A stretch of DNA of 64,000 nt, taken from assembly GCF_019805165.1 (NCBI RefSeq), contig NZ_RWIJ01000018.1, positions 1 to 64,000 on the forward strand, given 5' to 3'. Below the pieces are notes generated by a model, which did not search any database, was not told where the DNA came from, and worked only from the letters and a program-made list of their open reading frames with translations. The translations under genes and the position numbers were made by a program. Shown piece after piece: positions 51,522 to 62,116 of the stretch (its first letter is position 1; each line of letters begins with the position of its first letter). The DNA comes from Azospirillum sp. 412522 (GTDB lineage Bacteria; Pseudomonadota; Alphaproteobacteria; Azospirillales; Azospirillaceae).

Positions 51522-52427
51522 ATGGCCGATTTCAACTGGAACGACCTGCGCTTCTTCCTGGCGGTGGCCCGGGCCGGCACGCTGACCACGGCGGCCCAGC
51601 GCCTGCGCGCCGACCACACCACGGTCAGCCGCCGCATCACCGCGCTGGAGGAGGCGCTGCGCGTCACCCTGTTCGAGCGGCGGCCCAGCGGCTTCACCCT
51701 GACGCCGCAGGGCGAGCGGCTGAAGCAGACGGCCGAGGTGATGGAGAGCGCCGCCTTCCTCGCCCAGGGCATGGTGGCGGACGGCGATCTGGCGCTGGCC
51801 GGCGCGGTGCGGATCGGGGCGCCGGACGGCTTCGGCAGCTGTTTCCTGGCGCCGCGCATCGGGACGCTCTGCGAACGCCATCCTGAGCTGGAGGTGCAGC
51901 TGGTCGCCATGCCGCGCGTCTTCAGCCTGTCCAAGCGCGAGGCCGACATCGCCATCAGCCTGTCCTGTCCGCAGGAAGGGCGGCTCTACGCGCGCAAGCT
52001 GACCGACTACCGGCTGGGGCTGTACGGCACCGCCGCCTATCTGGACAGCCGGCCGCCGATTTGCAGCCGGGCCGACCTGCGCGGCCACTCCTTCATCGGC
52101 TATATCGACGACCTGATCTTCGCCCCGGAACTGGACTATGTCGAGGCGATGGGGGAGGTGGCGCCGCGCATCAAGAGCAGCAGCCTGGTCGCCCAGCTGA
52201 AGGCGACGCTGGCCGGCGCCGGCCTGTGCATGCTGCCGGCCTTCATCGCCCAGGGCGAGCCGGGGCTGGTGCCGGTATTGCCGGAGGAGGTGACGATCAC
52301 CCGGTCCTTCTGGCTGATCGTGCACGAGGATCTGCGCTCGCTTGCGCGGATTTCGATGACCGCGGACTACATCGCCGATCTGGTCCGGCGGGAGCAGGCG
52401 CTGTTCCTGCCCCCGCCGGCCTCCTGA
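51522..52427 (+). CDS. LysR-type transcriptional regulator
   Basis: The 301-residue product has an N-terminal HTH (MADFNWNDLRFFLAVARAGTL...ADHTTVSRRITALEEALRVTLFERR). The DHTTVSRR recognition helix belongs to the group that often controls valine or aromatic catabolism in alphaproteobacteria. It ends 2 bp from the end of mmsB, transcribed the other way, and may regulate the mms operon although it is not divergent from it. Confidence 0.9.
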   Translation: MADFNWNDLRFFLAVARAGTLTTAAQRLRADHTTVSRRITALEEALRVTLFERRPSGFTLTPQGERLKQTAEVMESAAFLAQGMVADGDLALAGAVRIGAPDGFGSCFLAPRIGTLCERHPELEVQLVAMPRVFSLSKREADIAISLSCPQEGRLYARKLTDYRLGLYGTAAYLDSRPPICSRADLRGHSFIGYIDDLIFAPELDYVEAMGEVAPRIKSSSLVAQLKATLAGAGLCMLPAFIAQGEPGLVPVLPEEVTITRSFWLIVHEDLRSLARISMTADYIADLVRREQALFLPPPAS

Positions 52428-52429
52428 TC

Positions 52430-53320
52430 TTACCCTTCGCCGCGCAGCATGCGGATGATGCCGGAGAAGTCGGTCCCGCCTTCGCCTTGCGCGTTCATCA
52501 TGGCGTAGAGCTGCGCCGCCGCGGCGCCCAGCGGGGTGGGGGCGCCGGCCGTCTGGGCGGCTTCCTGGGCCAGCTTCAGGTCCTTCAGCATCAGCGCGGC
52601 GGCAAAGCCGGGCTGGTAGTCGCGGTTTGCCGGGCTGGCGGGGACCGGGCCGGGGACCGGGCAGTAGCTGGTCAGCGACCAGCACTGGCCCGACGAGGTC
52701 GACGACACGTCGAACAGCGCCTGATGCGACAGGCCGAGCTTTTCCGCCAGCACGAAGGCCTCGCAGACGCCGATCATCGAAATGCCGAGGATCATGTTGT
52801 TGCAGATCTTCGCCGCCTGGCCGGCGCCGGCGCCGCCGCAATGGACGATCTTCTTGCCCATCGCTTCCAGGATCGGGCGGGCGCGTTCGAAGGCGTCGGC
52901 CTCGCCGCCGGCCATGAAGGTCAGGGTGCCGGCCGCGGCACCGCCGACGCCGCCCGACACCGGCGCGTCGAGCGAGGCGGCGCCCTTGGCGGCAGCCAGC
53001 GCATGGGCCTTGCGGGCGGATTCGACGTCGATGGTCGAGCAGTCGATCAGCAGGGTGCCCGGCCGTGCCACCGCGACGATGCCGGTGTCGCCGTCATAGA
53101 CGCCCAGCACATGTTTGCCGCCCGGCAGCATGGTGACGACCACCTCGGCCGCCGCGGCGATGGCGGCGGGGCTGGCGCCGATGGTGACGCCGGCCGCCTC
53201 GGCCGCCTCGATGGCGGCGGGCACGAGGTCGTAGCCAACCACCTGATGCCCCGCTTTCACGAGGTTCGCGGCCATCGGGCCGCCCATGTTGCCCAATCCG
53301 ATGAAACCGATCACCGCCAT
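52430..53320 (-). CDS. mmsB: 3-hydroxyisobutyrate dehydrogenase
   Basis: The 296-residue product oxidises 3-hydroxyisobutyrate to methylmalonate semialdehyde with NAD. It has the Rossmann GFIGLGNMGGPMA, the substrate loop DAPVSGGVGGAAAGTL and the catalytic Lys in GAGQAAKICNN. It is the last gene of the valine operon after mmsA and the acyl-CoA dehydrogenase. Confidence 0.95.
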   Translation of the reverse strand: MAVIGFIGLGNMGGPMAANLVKAGHQVVGYDLVPAAIEAAEAAGVTIGASPAAIAAAAEVVVTMLPGGKHVLGVYDGDTGIVAVARPGTLLIDCSTIDVESARKAHALAAAKGAASLDAPVSGGVGGAAAGTLTFMAGGEADAFERARPILEAMGKKIVHCGGAGAGQAAKICNNMILGISMIGVCEAFVLAEKLGLSHQALFDVSSTSSGQCWSLTSYCPVPGPVPASPANRDYQPGFAAALMLKDLKLAQEAAQTAGAPTPLGAAAAQLYAMMNAQGEGGTDFSGIIRMLRGEG

Positions 53321-53357
53321 CGTCGCGTCTCCCGTTGGTTTGGTTTTTATGGTGCTT

Positions 53358-53383
53358 CCCCCTCTCCCCCCCGGGGAGAGGGG
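53358..53383. repeat. GGGAGAGGG-type palindrome in the mms operon, copy R7
   Basis: CCCCTCTCCCC faces GGGGAGAGGGG in the 81-bp gap between the acyl-CoA dehydrogenase and mmsB. It could slow or process the transcript between the two genes. Confidence 0.75.
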
Positions 53384-53401
53384 ATTAGAGGTCGTCTTTG
53401 G

Positions 53402-54547
53402 TCAGGCCATCCGCCCGATCTCGCTGCGCGAGACGATCAGGCGCATGATCTCGTTGGTGCCTTCCAGGATCTGGTGGACCCTGAGGTCGCGGACGATCTT
53501 CTCCACGCCGTAGTCGGCCAGATAGCCGTAGCCGCCGAACAGCTGGAGCGCGTTGTTCGCCACCTCGAAGCCGGTGTCGGTGGCGAAGCGCTTCGCCATC
53601 GCGCAGAGGCGGGTGGCGTCCTTGCTCTTCGCGTCCAGCGCCGAGGCGGCGCGGTGGACGAAGGTGCGGGCGGCCTCAAGCTCGGTCGCCATGTCGGCGA
53701 TGCGGAACTGGAGCGCCTGAAAGCGGTCGAGCGTCTGGCCGAAGGCCTTGCGCTCGCTCATGTAGGTCAGCGCCTTGTCGAGCGCCGCCTGGGCGCCGCC
53801 GATGGAGCAGGCGGCGATGTTGATGCGGCCGCCGTCCAGCCCCTTCATGGCGAACTTGAAGCCCATTCCTTCCTGGCCCAGCAGGGCCGAGGCGGGGATG
53901 CGGGCGTCCTCCAGGATGACGGCACGGGTCGGCTGGGCGTTCCAGCCCATCTTGTGCTCGTTGGCGCCGAAGGACAGGCCGGGGGTGTCCTTCGGGACGA
54001 GGAAGGCGCTGATGCCGCCAGGACCGTCCTCGCCGGTGCGGGCCATGACGAGATAGAGGTCGGAGCTGCCGGCGCCGGAAATGAACTGCTTGGCGCCGTT
54101 CAGGACGTAAGAGTCGCCGTCGCGCACCGCCTTCGTCCGCAAGGCTGCGGCGTCGGACCCGGCATTGGCCTCGGTCAGGCAGTAGCTGGCGAGCCATTCC
54201 ATGGTGCAGAGCTTCGGCAGCCAGCGGACCTTCTGCTCGTCGCTGCCGAAATTGTCCACCATCCCCGCCACCATGTTGTGGATGGAGATGTAGGACGCGA
54301 TGGTCGGGCAGCCCTGGCTCAGCGCCTCGAAGATCACCACGGCGTCGAAGCGGCTGAGCGCCGAGCCGCCATGGTCCTCCGACACGTAGATGCCGCCCAT
54401 GCCGAGCTCGCCGGCGGCGCGCAGCGTGTCGATGGGGAAATGCTTCTTCTGGTCCCACTCGACGGCGTTGGGCGCCAGCTCGTCGCGGGCGAAGGACAGC
54501 GCCATGTCGCGGATGGCGACCTGGTCTTCGGTCAGTTCAAAGGACAT
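53402..54547 (-). CDS. Acyl-CoA dehydrogenase (isobutyryl-CoA type by context)
   Basis: The 381-residue flavoprotein has YCLTEANAGSDAAALRTKAV and GAKQFISGAGSSDLYLVMAR in the FAD/substrate region. The C-terminal FGGYGYLADYGVEKIVRDLR with its QILEGTNEIMRLIVSR end is the family hallmark. The valine operon context points to isobutyryl-CoA as substrate, but branched acyl-CoA preference cannot be read from the sequence. Confidence 0.93.
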   Translation of the reverse strand: MSFELTEDQVAIRDMALSFARDELAPNAVEWDQKKHFPIDTLRAAGELGMGGIYVSEDHGGSALSRFDAVVIFEALSQGCPTIASYISIHNMVAGMVDNFGSDEQKVRWLPKLCTMEWLASYCLTEANAGSDAAALRTKAVRDGDSYVLNGAKQFISGAGSSDLYLVMARTGEDGPGGISAFLVPKDTPGLSFGANEHKMGWNAQPTRAVILEDARIPASALLGQEGMGFKFAMKGLDGGRINIAACSIGGAQAALDKALTYMSERKAFGQTLDRFQALQFRIADMATELEAARTFVHRAASALDAKSKDATRLCAMAKRFATDTGFEVANNALQLFGGYGYLADYGVEKIVRDLRVHQILEGTNEIMRLIVSRSEIGRMA

Positions 54548-54564
54548 GCGTCACCTCGTGCAAC

Positions 54565-54591
54565 CCCCTTCCCGCCGGAGGCGGGAAGGGG
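54565..54591. repeat. Perfect 12-bp hairpin in the mms operon, R8
   Basis: CCCCTTCCCGCC, a GGA loop and GGCGGGAAGGGG form a perfect hairpin in the 58-bp gap between mmsA and the acyl-CoA dehydrogenase gene. It differs from the GGGAGAGGG family but plays a similar positional role. Confidence 0.75.
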
Positions 54592-54605
54592 AATGTTACG
54601 CCCAA

Positions 54606-56105
<1,500 letters not shown>

Positions 56106-56205
56106 CCTATCGTCCTCCCATCGGATTGTTTGTCACCATGTGGACCGGAGCGGCCCCGTGGATCGACCCGAAACTTTGCGCAACGGTTGTGCAGGAATGC
56201 CGGGG

Positions 56206-56967
56206 TCAGCCCGTCCTGCCCCCGCTCATGGCCGCGGCAACGAGGGTGTGTGCCTCGCCCGCCTCCTTCAGCCCGGCCTCGCGGCGCTCGCTGTAGCGGC
56301 TGGTCAGATAGCCGCTGCGGTCGCGCACCAGCAGGGTGAACTTGACCAGCTCCTCCATCACGTCCACCACGCGGTCGTAATAGGGCGAGGGCTTCATCCT
56401 CCCGGCCTCGTCGAACTCCTGATGGGCTTTGGCGACGGAGGACTGGTTAGGGATGGTCACCATCCGCATCCAGCGTCCCAGCACCCGCATTGCGTTGACC
56501 GCGTTGAAGGATTGCGAGCCGCCGGAAACCTGCATCACCGCCAGCGTCCGCCCCTGCGTCGGCCGGACGCCCCCGCTTTCCAAGGGCAGCCAGTCGATCT
56601 GGCATTTCAGGATGCCGGTGATGGTGCCGTGCCGTTCCGGGCTGACCCACACCTGACCTTCCGACCATTGCGACAGGGCGCGCAGTTCCGCCACCTTGGG
56701 ATGGTCGGCCGGCACGCTGTCGGGCAGCGGCAGGCCGTGGGGGTCGAAGATGCGCGTCTCGGCACCCATGCGGCGGAGCAGCCGGGCGGACTCCTCGGCC
56801 AGGAAGCGGCTGTAGGACCGCTCCCGCAGCGAGCCGTAGAGCAGCAGGATGCGCGGCGGATGGGGCGACGGCCGCCCCGGCGCCAGCCTGTCGGGGTCAG
56901 GCACCTCGAAATAAGGCTCGTCCAGGCTCGGGAAGGAGTCCGCTGCCGTCGTCTCGATGTCATGCAT
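56206..56967 (-). CDS. arsH: NADPH-dependent FMN reductase ArsH
   Basis: The 253-residue flavodoxin-like protein has RILLLYGSLRERSYSRFLAE, the FMN-binding SPERHGTITGILKCQIDW and GRTLAVMQVSGGSQSFNAVN, typical of ArsH. ArsH oxidises trivalent organoarsenicals or acts as an H2O2-forming FMN reductase. It is the last gene of the ars operon and overlaps acr3 by 8 bp. Confidence 0.95.
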   Translation of the reverse strand: MHDIETTAADSFPSLDEPYFEVPDPDRLAPGRPSPHPPRILLLYGSLRERSYSRFLAEESARLLRRMGAETRIFDPHGLPLPDSVPADHPKVAELRALSQWSEGQVWVSPERHGTITGILKCQIDWLPLESGGVRPTQGRTLAVMQVSGGSQSFNAVNAMRVLGRWMRMVTIPNQSSVAKAHQEFDEAGRMKPSPYYDRVVDVMEELVKFTLLVRDRSGYLTSRYSERREAGLKEAGEAHTLVAAAMSGGRTG

Positions 56968-58033
56968 TTGTGCGTCCCTCGTACCAGGGCTTGGTCGCCT
57001 TGACGATCTTCACCACCGACAGCATCACCGGCACCTCGACCAGAACGCCGACCACGGTGGCGAGCGCCGCCCCGGAGCCCAGCCCGAACAGGCTGATGGC
57101 GGCGGCGACCGCCAGCTCGAAGAAGTTGGAGGCGCCGATCAGCGCCGCCGGCGCCGCCACGCACCATGCCACGCTCAAGCGCCGCGACAGCCAGTAGGCG
57201 AGCCCGGCGTTGACATAGACCTGGATCAGGATCGGCACCGCCAGCAGAAGGATGACCAGCGGCTGCGCCAGGATCTGCTCGCCCTGGAAGCCGAACAGCA
57301 GCACCAGCGTGGTCAGCAGCGCCAGCAGCGACACCGGCTGGATGAGGTGCAGGGTACGTTTCAGCGCCGGCTCGCCGCCCGTCGCCAGCAGGCTGCGGCG
57401 CCAGAGCTGGGCGCCGGCCACCGGGACGACGATGTAGAGCAGCACCGACAGCAGCAGCGTGCCCCACGGCACGGCGATCGACGCGACGCCCAGCAGCAGC
57501 CCGACCAGCGGCGCGAAGGCGAAGACCATGATGATGTCGTTCAACGCCACCTGGCTCAGCGTGTAGTGCGGTTCGCCGTCGCACAGGTTGGACCAGACGA
57601 AGACCATGGCGGTGCAGGGCGCCGCCGCCAGCAGGATCAGCCCGGCGATGTAGGAGGAAATCTGGTCCTGCGGCAGCAGCGGGGCGAACAGGTTGCCGAT
57701 GAACAGCGTGCCGAGCAGCGCCATCGAGAAGGGCTTGACTGCCCAGTTGACGAACAGCGTCACGCCGACGCCGCGCCAATGTTCCCTGACCCGCCCCAGC
57801 GCGCCGAGGTCGATCTTCAGCAGCATCGGCACGATCATCAGCCAGATCAGCACCGCCACCGGGAGATTGACCTTGGCGGCTTCCGCCGCGGCGATGCTCT
57901 GGAAGGCCCCCGGAACCAGATGGCCGAGCGCGATGCCGGCGACGATGCACAGCGCGACCCAGACGCTGAGGTAGCGCTCGAACAGGCCCATGGCGGGGCG
58001 GGCCGCCGGGGCGGCGTGGATGCCGGCGGTCAT
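56960..58033 (-). CDS. acr3: Arsenite efflux transporter Acr3
   Basis: The 357-residue inner-membrane protein has about ten hydrophobic segments and Acr3 signatures: GLFERYLSVWVALCIVAGIA, PLLPQDQISSYIAGLILLAAAPCTAMVFVW with the conserved Cys, and GASNFFELAVAAAISLFGLG. It exports arsenite. It overlaps arsC by 4 bp and arsH by 8 bp. Confidence 0.95.
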   Translation of the reverse strand: MTAGIHAAPAARPAMGLFERYLSVWVALCIVAGIALGHLVPGAFQSIAAAEAAKVNLPVAVLIWLMIVPMLLKIDLGALGRVREHWRGVGVTLFVNWAVKPFSMALLGTLFIGNLFAPLLPQDQISSYIAGLILLAAAPCTAMVFVWSNLCDGEPHYTLSQVALNDIIMVFAFAPLVGLLLGVASIAVPWGTLLLSVLLYIVVPVAGAQLWRRSLLATGGEPALKRTLHLIQPVSLLALLTTLVLLFGFQGEQILAQPLVILLLAVPILIQVYVNAGLAYWLSRRLSVAWCVAAPAALIGASNFFELAVAAAISLFGLGSGAALATVVGVLVEVPVMLSVVKIVKATKPWYEGRTNA

Positions 58034-58527
58034 GACGGCCGTCCGTCGGGGAACTTGCCGATGCGCTGTCCGGCGACATCGAGGACCGCCTCGCCATCCT
58101 CCTTGGCGAAGGCGCCGCGCTGGGCGTCGGGGAGGATGTCGAGCACCGCCTCGGACGGGCGGCACAGCCGCACGCCGAGCGGCGTCACCACGATCGGCCG
58201 GTTGATCAGGATCGGGTGCGCCATCATGGCGTCGAGCAGCCGGTCGTCGTTCAGCGACGGATCGCCGAGCCCGAGGTCGGCATAGGGCGTGCCGTTCTCG
58301 CGCAGGACGGCGCGCACCGGCACGCCCATCCGGCGGATCAGGCCGGCCAGTTCGTCGCGGCTCGGCGGCGTCTTCAGATACTCGATCACCGTCGGCTCGA
58401 CGCCGCTGTTGCGGATCAGCGCCAGCGTGTTGCGCGAGGTGCCGCAAGCCGGGTTGTGGTAGATGGTGACCGGCGTCATCGCGCCGCCGGCGCGGGGGGA
58501 CGGGCCGGTATCGAAACGGTTGGTCAT
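58030..58527 (-). CDS. arsC: Arsenate reductase (glutaredoxin type)
   Basis: The 165-residue (149 from the alternative start) product has TIYHNPACGTSRNTLALIRN with the active Cys, PTVIEYLKTPPSRDEL, HPILINRPIVVTPLGVRLCRP, as E. coli-type ArsC. It reduces arsenate to arsenite, which Acr3 exports. An AAAGG ribosome site fits the ATG at 58527; the family usually starts near 58479 (MTPVTIYHNP). Confidence 0.95.
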   Translation of the reverse strand: MTNRFDTGPSPRAGGAMTPVTIYHNPACGTSRNTLALIRNSGVEPTVIEYLKTPPSRDELAGLIRRMGVPVRAVLRENGTPYADLGLGDPSLNDDRLLDAMMAHPILINRPIVVTPLGVRLCRPSEAVLDILPDAQRGAFAKEDGEAVLDVAGQRIGKFPDGRPS

Positions 58528-58579
58528 CGCTGGGTCGCCTTTCCGGGCCGCGAAGGTCCGCGGCGGCTGGGGTCGGGTC

Positions 58580-58936
58580 TCAGGCGTCGCGGTCGCATCC
58601 GGCGGGACCGCAGGGGACGGCCTGGATCAGGTCGGTGGAGCAGAGTTCGGGACGGCCCTGGCAGCAATCCTCCATCAGGAAGGCGATCAGCCGGCGGGTG
58701 CCCTCATAGTCGGACGCGTAGAAGATCTGCCGCTGCACCCGCCAGGAACGGAGCAGGCCGGCGCGCTCCAGCGTCGCCAGATGATGGGACAGGGTGGAGG
58801 CGGGAACCCCCACCCGTCGGGCGAGTTCGCCGGCCGTCAGCCCGTTCGGCCCCATCGTGATCAGCAGGCGGAAAACGGCCAGACGGGTTTCCTGGGCGAG
58901 AGCGGCGAAGGCATCGGCGGCGGCATTCATTTCCAT
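58580..58936 (-). CDS. arsR: ArsR family metalloregulator
   Basis: The 118-residue winged helix protein has ALAQETRLAVFRLLITMGPNG, GELARRVGVPASTLSHHLA and the C-terminal EDCCQGRPELCSTDLI with Cys residues that could bind arsenite, placed as in some proteobacterial ArsR proteins rather than in the DNA-binding helix. It heads the ars operon (arsR-arsC-acr3-arsH) and presumably represses it. Confidence 0.94.
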   Translation of the reverse strand: MEMNAAADAFAALAQETRLAVFRLLITMGPNGLTAGELARRVGVPASTLSHHLATLERAGLLRSWRVQRQIFYASDYEGTRRLIAFLMEDCCQGRPELCSTDLIQAVPCGPAGCDRDA

Positions 58937-58938
58937 GA

Positions 58939-58954
58939 TTCGACGATAATCGAA
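58939..58954. promoter_or_regulatory. Candidate ArsR operator
   Basis: TTCGA-CGATAA-TCGAA is an inverted repeat immediately upstream of arsR, with an ATAATCGAAATATGAA stretch resembling ArsR/SmtB sites. Autoregulation is expected. Confidence 0.5.
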
Positions 58955-59134
58955 ATATGAACCCATGGCAAGGGGCGGTCCCGTGGAAGGCCATGGCGCC
59001 GCGCAGGGCCGCTTGGGGGAATACCGAACGTGTGGGAAGACTTGAGGCGCCACGGCGCTTATAGTGCGCCCTCGCTTCCGGTCCGGACAATCCGGTCCGG
59101 GACGGGGGGATTGCCGCAGGAACGGCGAAGCGGA

Positions 59135-60235
59135 ATGGACATGACCAGCCACGATGACGTCTTCGACACGCCGGAGACACGGCAGCCGACCATTTTGTCG
59201 GTATACAACCAGAAGGGCGGCGTCGGCAAAACGACCACGTCGGTGAACCTCGCGCTCGCGCTGGCGGCGCTGGGCAAGAGCGTCGTGCTGATCGACTTCG
59301 ACCCGCAGAGCAGCGCCACCAGCAACTTCCTGCTGCGCGACAAGGCGAAGGTCGGCATCAACGACCTGCTGCGCAAGGAGACCTTCGTCGAGGACGCCAT
59401 CACCCCGACCGCCTTCGACGGGCTGTCGATGATCGTCGGCGCCCGCAAGCTCTATTCGCTGGAACATGCGCTGGACAGCCGCGGCGGCTCGCAGCGGGGA
59501 CTGCGCAAGGCGCTGCACTTCTCGCGCAACCCGCCGGACTATGTCGTCATCGATTGCCCGCCGGCGCTGGGCCATCTGGCGGCCGGCGCGCTGGCGGCGT
59601 CGGACCGGCTGATCGTGCCGGTGTTCCCGGGGCGCTATGCGCTGGACGGGCTGCGGCGCACCCTGCAGGTGGTGGAGCATATCCAGAACGGGCTGAACCC
59701 CAGCCTGGCGCTGGCCGGCATCCTGATGCTGTCGATCACCAACGACGAGGTCGGGCGCGAATCGCTGAACCAGCTGCGCAGCGAGTTCCCGGAGCAGATG
59801 TTCCGCACCGCCTTCCCCTATGACGTCGACGTGGTGAAGGCGACCTACCGCCGCATGCCGGCGGCGATCTTCACGCCGGAGGGGCGGACCACCAGCCGCT
59901 TCGCGGCGCTGGCCTGGGAGATCGTCCATGGCCGCGGCAGCGCGCCCGACGACGCCCAGCTGAAGCCGGCGCTGGAGCGCATCCGTGCCTGGCACGAGGC
60001 GACCGACACCTCCTACAGCGCGCGGCGGGCGTCCTCCATCGACGAGGGGGACGAGCCGTCGGGCGGCGGCAGCGCCGGCGGGCGGCAGGCGGAGCGGGCC
60101 GGATCGCGCTCCGGCGGCGGCGGGATGGGCGGCGGCCTCATCGGGCTGGTGGTCGGGCTGGTCGCCGGCTTCGCGCTGGGGGCCGCCGTGGGGCAGCCGA
60201 TCCTGGGCAGGCTGCTGGCCGGTCTGGGGGGGTGA
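59135..60235 (+). CDS. ParA-family ATPase with hydrophobic C-terminal tail
   Basis: The 366-residue product has the deviant Walker A QKGGVGKTTTS (about 26-36), IDFDPQSSATSNFL and VVIDCPPALGHLAAGALAAS, as in chromosomal Soj-like ParA. After the ATPase, which ends at about 290, comes a Gly/Ser/Arg-rich linker and a hydrophobic glycine-rich segment (GGGLIGLVVGLVAGFALGAA, about 332-351) that could span the membrane. A membrane-tethered ParA is unusual. It is divergent from arsR. No ParB is beside it. Confidence 0.88.
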   Translation: MDMTSHDDVFDTPETRQPTILSVYNQKGGVGKTTTSVNLALALAALGKSVVLIDFDPQSSATSNFLLRDKAKVGINDLLRKETFVEDAITPTAFDGLSMIVGARKLYSLEHALDSRGGSQRGLRKALHFSRNPPDYVVIDCPPALGHLAAGALAASDRLIVPVFPGRYALDGLRRTLQVVEHIQNGLNPSLALAGILMLSITNDEVGRESLNQLRSEFPEQMFRTAFPYDVDVVKATYRRMPAAIFTPEGRTTSRFAALAWEIVHGRGSAPDDAQLKPALERIRAWHEATDTSYSARRASSIDEGDEPSGGGSAGGRQAERAGSRSGGGGMGGGLIGLVVGLVAGFALGAAVGQPILGRLLAGLGG

Positions 60236-60486
60236 GCCGTTTTTCGTTCCGGGACTGAAACCATCCCGGTCGGCTTGGGTCCGGACGACCGCATCCGCCC
60301 GTCGGACGGGAAATTCGCGCTTGTGGCACCTGCGCGACGGTATCCGCAGCCATGCGGCAATGGTGGGGCGTTTGGCGGCCGGGCGGGTTGGTTGAGGGCC
60401 GGGCGCGACATAAGTCTCCCGGATCCGCGGCGGGGGAGGATACCTCGTCCCCTGCCGCCCCCGACAAGATCGAGACGGGAATCCGC

Positions 60487-61602
60487 ATGTCCGCTCTGTT
60501 CACGCCCTTCACGCTGAAGGACGTCACCCTGCGCAACCGCATCGCGGTTCCGCCGATGTGCCAGTACAGCGCCGTCGACGGCGTCGTCAACGACTGGCAT
60601 CTCGTCCATTATCCCGGCCTCGCCCGCGGCGGCGCCGGTCTGGTGATCGTCGAGGCGACGGCGGTGTCGCCGGAAGGCCGCATCACGCCGGGCTGCACCG
60701 GCCTGTGGAACGACACCCAGGCCGAGGGGATGGCGCGCATCGCCGCCGCCATCGCCGCGGCGGGCGCCGTTCCCGGCATCCAGATCGGCCATGCCGGCCG
60801 CAAGGCCAGCGCCAACCGCCCTTGGGAGGGCGACGACCACATCGCCGGGGACGACCCGCGCGGCTGGGAGACCCTCTCGCCGTCGGCCGTGCCGTTCGGC
60901 GGCTATCTGTCGAAAATGCCGAAGGCGATGACGCTGGACGACATCGCCCGCGTCCGCGCCGATTTCGTGGCCGCCGCCGTGCGCGCCCGCGACGCCGGCT
61001 TCAAGTGGCTGGAGCTGCATTTCGCCCACGGCTATCTTGGCCAGAGCTTTTTCTCGGTCCATGCCAACAAACGCACCGACCAGTATGGCGGCGACCTTGC
61101 CGGGCGCAGCCGCTTCCTGCTGGAGACGCTGGCGGCGGTGCGCGAGGTCTGGCCGGAAAACCTGCCGCTGACCGCGCGTTTCGGCGTGATCGAGTATGAC
61201 GGGCGCGACGAACAGACGCTGGCCGAGTCGATCGAGCTGGCCCGCAACTTCCGGGCCGGCGGGCTCGACCTGCTCAACGTCAGCGTCGGCTTCTCCACCC
61301 CCGACGCCAATGTCCCCTGGGGAACGCCGTTCCTGGCGCCGATCGCCGGGCGAGTGCGGCGCGAGGCGGAGCTGCCGGTGGCGGCGGCCTGGGGGATCGA
61401 CGCGCCGAAGGTCGCCAACCGCACCGTCGCCGACGGGCAACTCGATCTGGTGATGATCGGCCGTGCCCATCTGGCCGACCCGCATTACCCCTACCGCGCC
61501 GCCAAGGAGCTGGGCGAGGACAAGCCGTCCTGGGTGCTGCCGGCGCCCTACGCCCACTGGCTGGAGCGTTACCGCGCCACCGACGCCGCCAAGGCGGACT
61601 GA
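60487..61602 (+). CDS. Old Yellow Enzyme family NADH:flavin oxidoreductase
   Basis: The 371-residue TIM-barrel flavoprotein has FTLKDVTLRNRIAVPPMCQY with the regulatory Cys, IQIGHAGRKAS, LELHFAHGYLGQSFFS, and VANRTVADGQLDLVMIGRA near the C-terminus, the YqjM/thermophilic-like class. It reduces activated alkenes with NAD(P)H. The physiological substrate is unknown. The gap upstream (60236-60486) shows nothing notable. Confidence 0.95.
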   Translation: MSALFTPFTLKDVTLRNRIAVPPMCQYSAVDGVVNDWHLVHYPGLARGGAGLVIVEATAVSPEGRITPGCTGLWNDTQAEGMARIAAAIAAAGAVPGIQIGHAGRKASANRPWEGDDHIAGDDPRGWETLSPSAVPFGGYLSKMPKAMTLDDIARVRADFVAAAVRARDAGFKWLELHFAHGYLGQSFFSVHANKRTDQYGGDLAGRSRFLLETLAAVREVWPENLPLTARFGVIEYDGRDEQTLAESIELARNFRAGGLDLLNVSVGFSTPDANVPWGTPFLAPIAGRVRREAELPVAAAWGIDAPKVANRTVADGQLDLVMIGRAHLADPHYPYRAAKELGEDKPSWVLPAPYAHWLERYRATDAAKAD

Positions 61603-61617
61603 CGGCGGCTTCGAAGC

Positions 61618-61654
61618 GCGATTCCGGTTCGAGCCACCTGCGGACCGGGATCGC
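61618..61654. terminator. Bidirectional hairpin between OYE and the response regulator
   Basis: GCGAT-T-CCGGT pairs with ACCGG-G-ATCGC (one U-G pair) in the gap between two converging genes. No T-run follows on either side. Confidence 0.5.
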
Positions 61655-61687
61655 AGGGAGGACGGGAGGCCGGCATGGCGGCTTGCG

Positions 61688-62112
61688 TCAACGCCGCTTC
61701 ACCCACTCCCGCATTTCGGGGTCGGCCGCATAGACCTTGTCGATCCGGTCCTTCATCTGGGCGAGGCTGACCGGCTTCACCAGATACCCGTTGACCTGGT
61801 GTTCCAGTGCGGTGCGGACCGTCTCCGCCTGGTTGTCGGCGGTCAGCATGATGAAGGGGGTCCGGTCCACCCCCTTCACCTTGATGTTGCGCATGCCCTG
61901 CAGGACCTGCAACCCGTTCATCGGCTTCATGTGGACGTCGCAGAAGACGATGTCGGGACGGGTGCGGACGATCTCCATCAGGCCGTCCTTGCCGTTCGCC
62001 GCCTCCCCGATCGACCGCACGCCGATCTGGATCAGGATCTGGCGCAGCAGGCCGCGCGTGTAGACCTCGTCCTCGATCAGCAGGATCGAAAGCTTGTCGT
62101 AGGGCGTGTCGC

Positions 62113-62116
<4 letters not shown>
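61688..62116 (-). CDS. CheY-like response regulator
   Basis: The 142-residue single receiver domain has SILLIEDEVYTRGLLRQIL, the phosphorylated Asp in IVFCDVHMKPMNGL, FIMLTADNQ and KPVSLAQMKDR. There is no output domain, so it probably acts by protein contact. Its start overlaps the stop of the upstream kinase gene by 4 bp, so it is a likely partner of that kinase. Confidence 0.94.
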
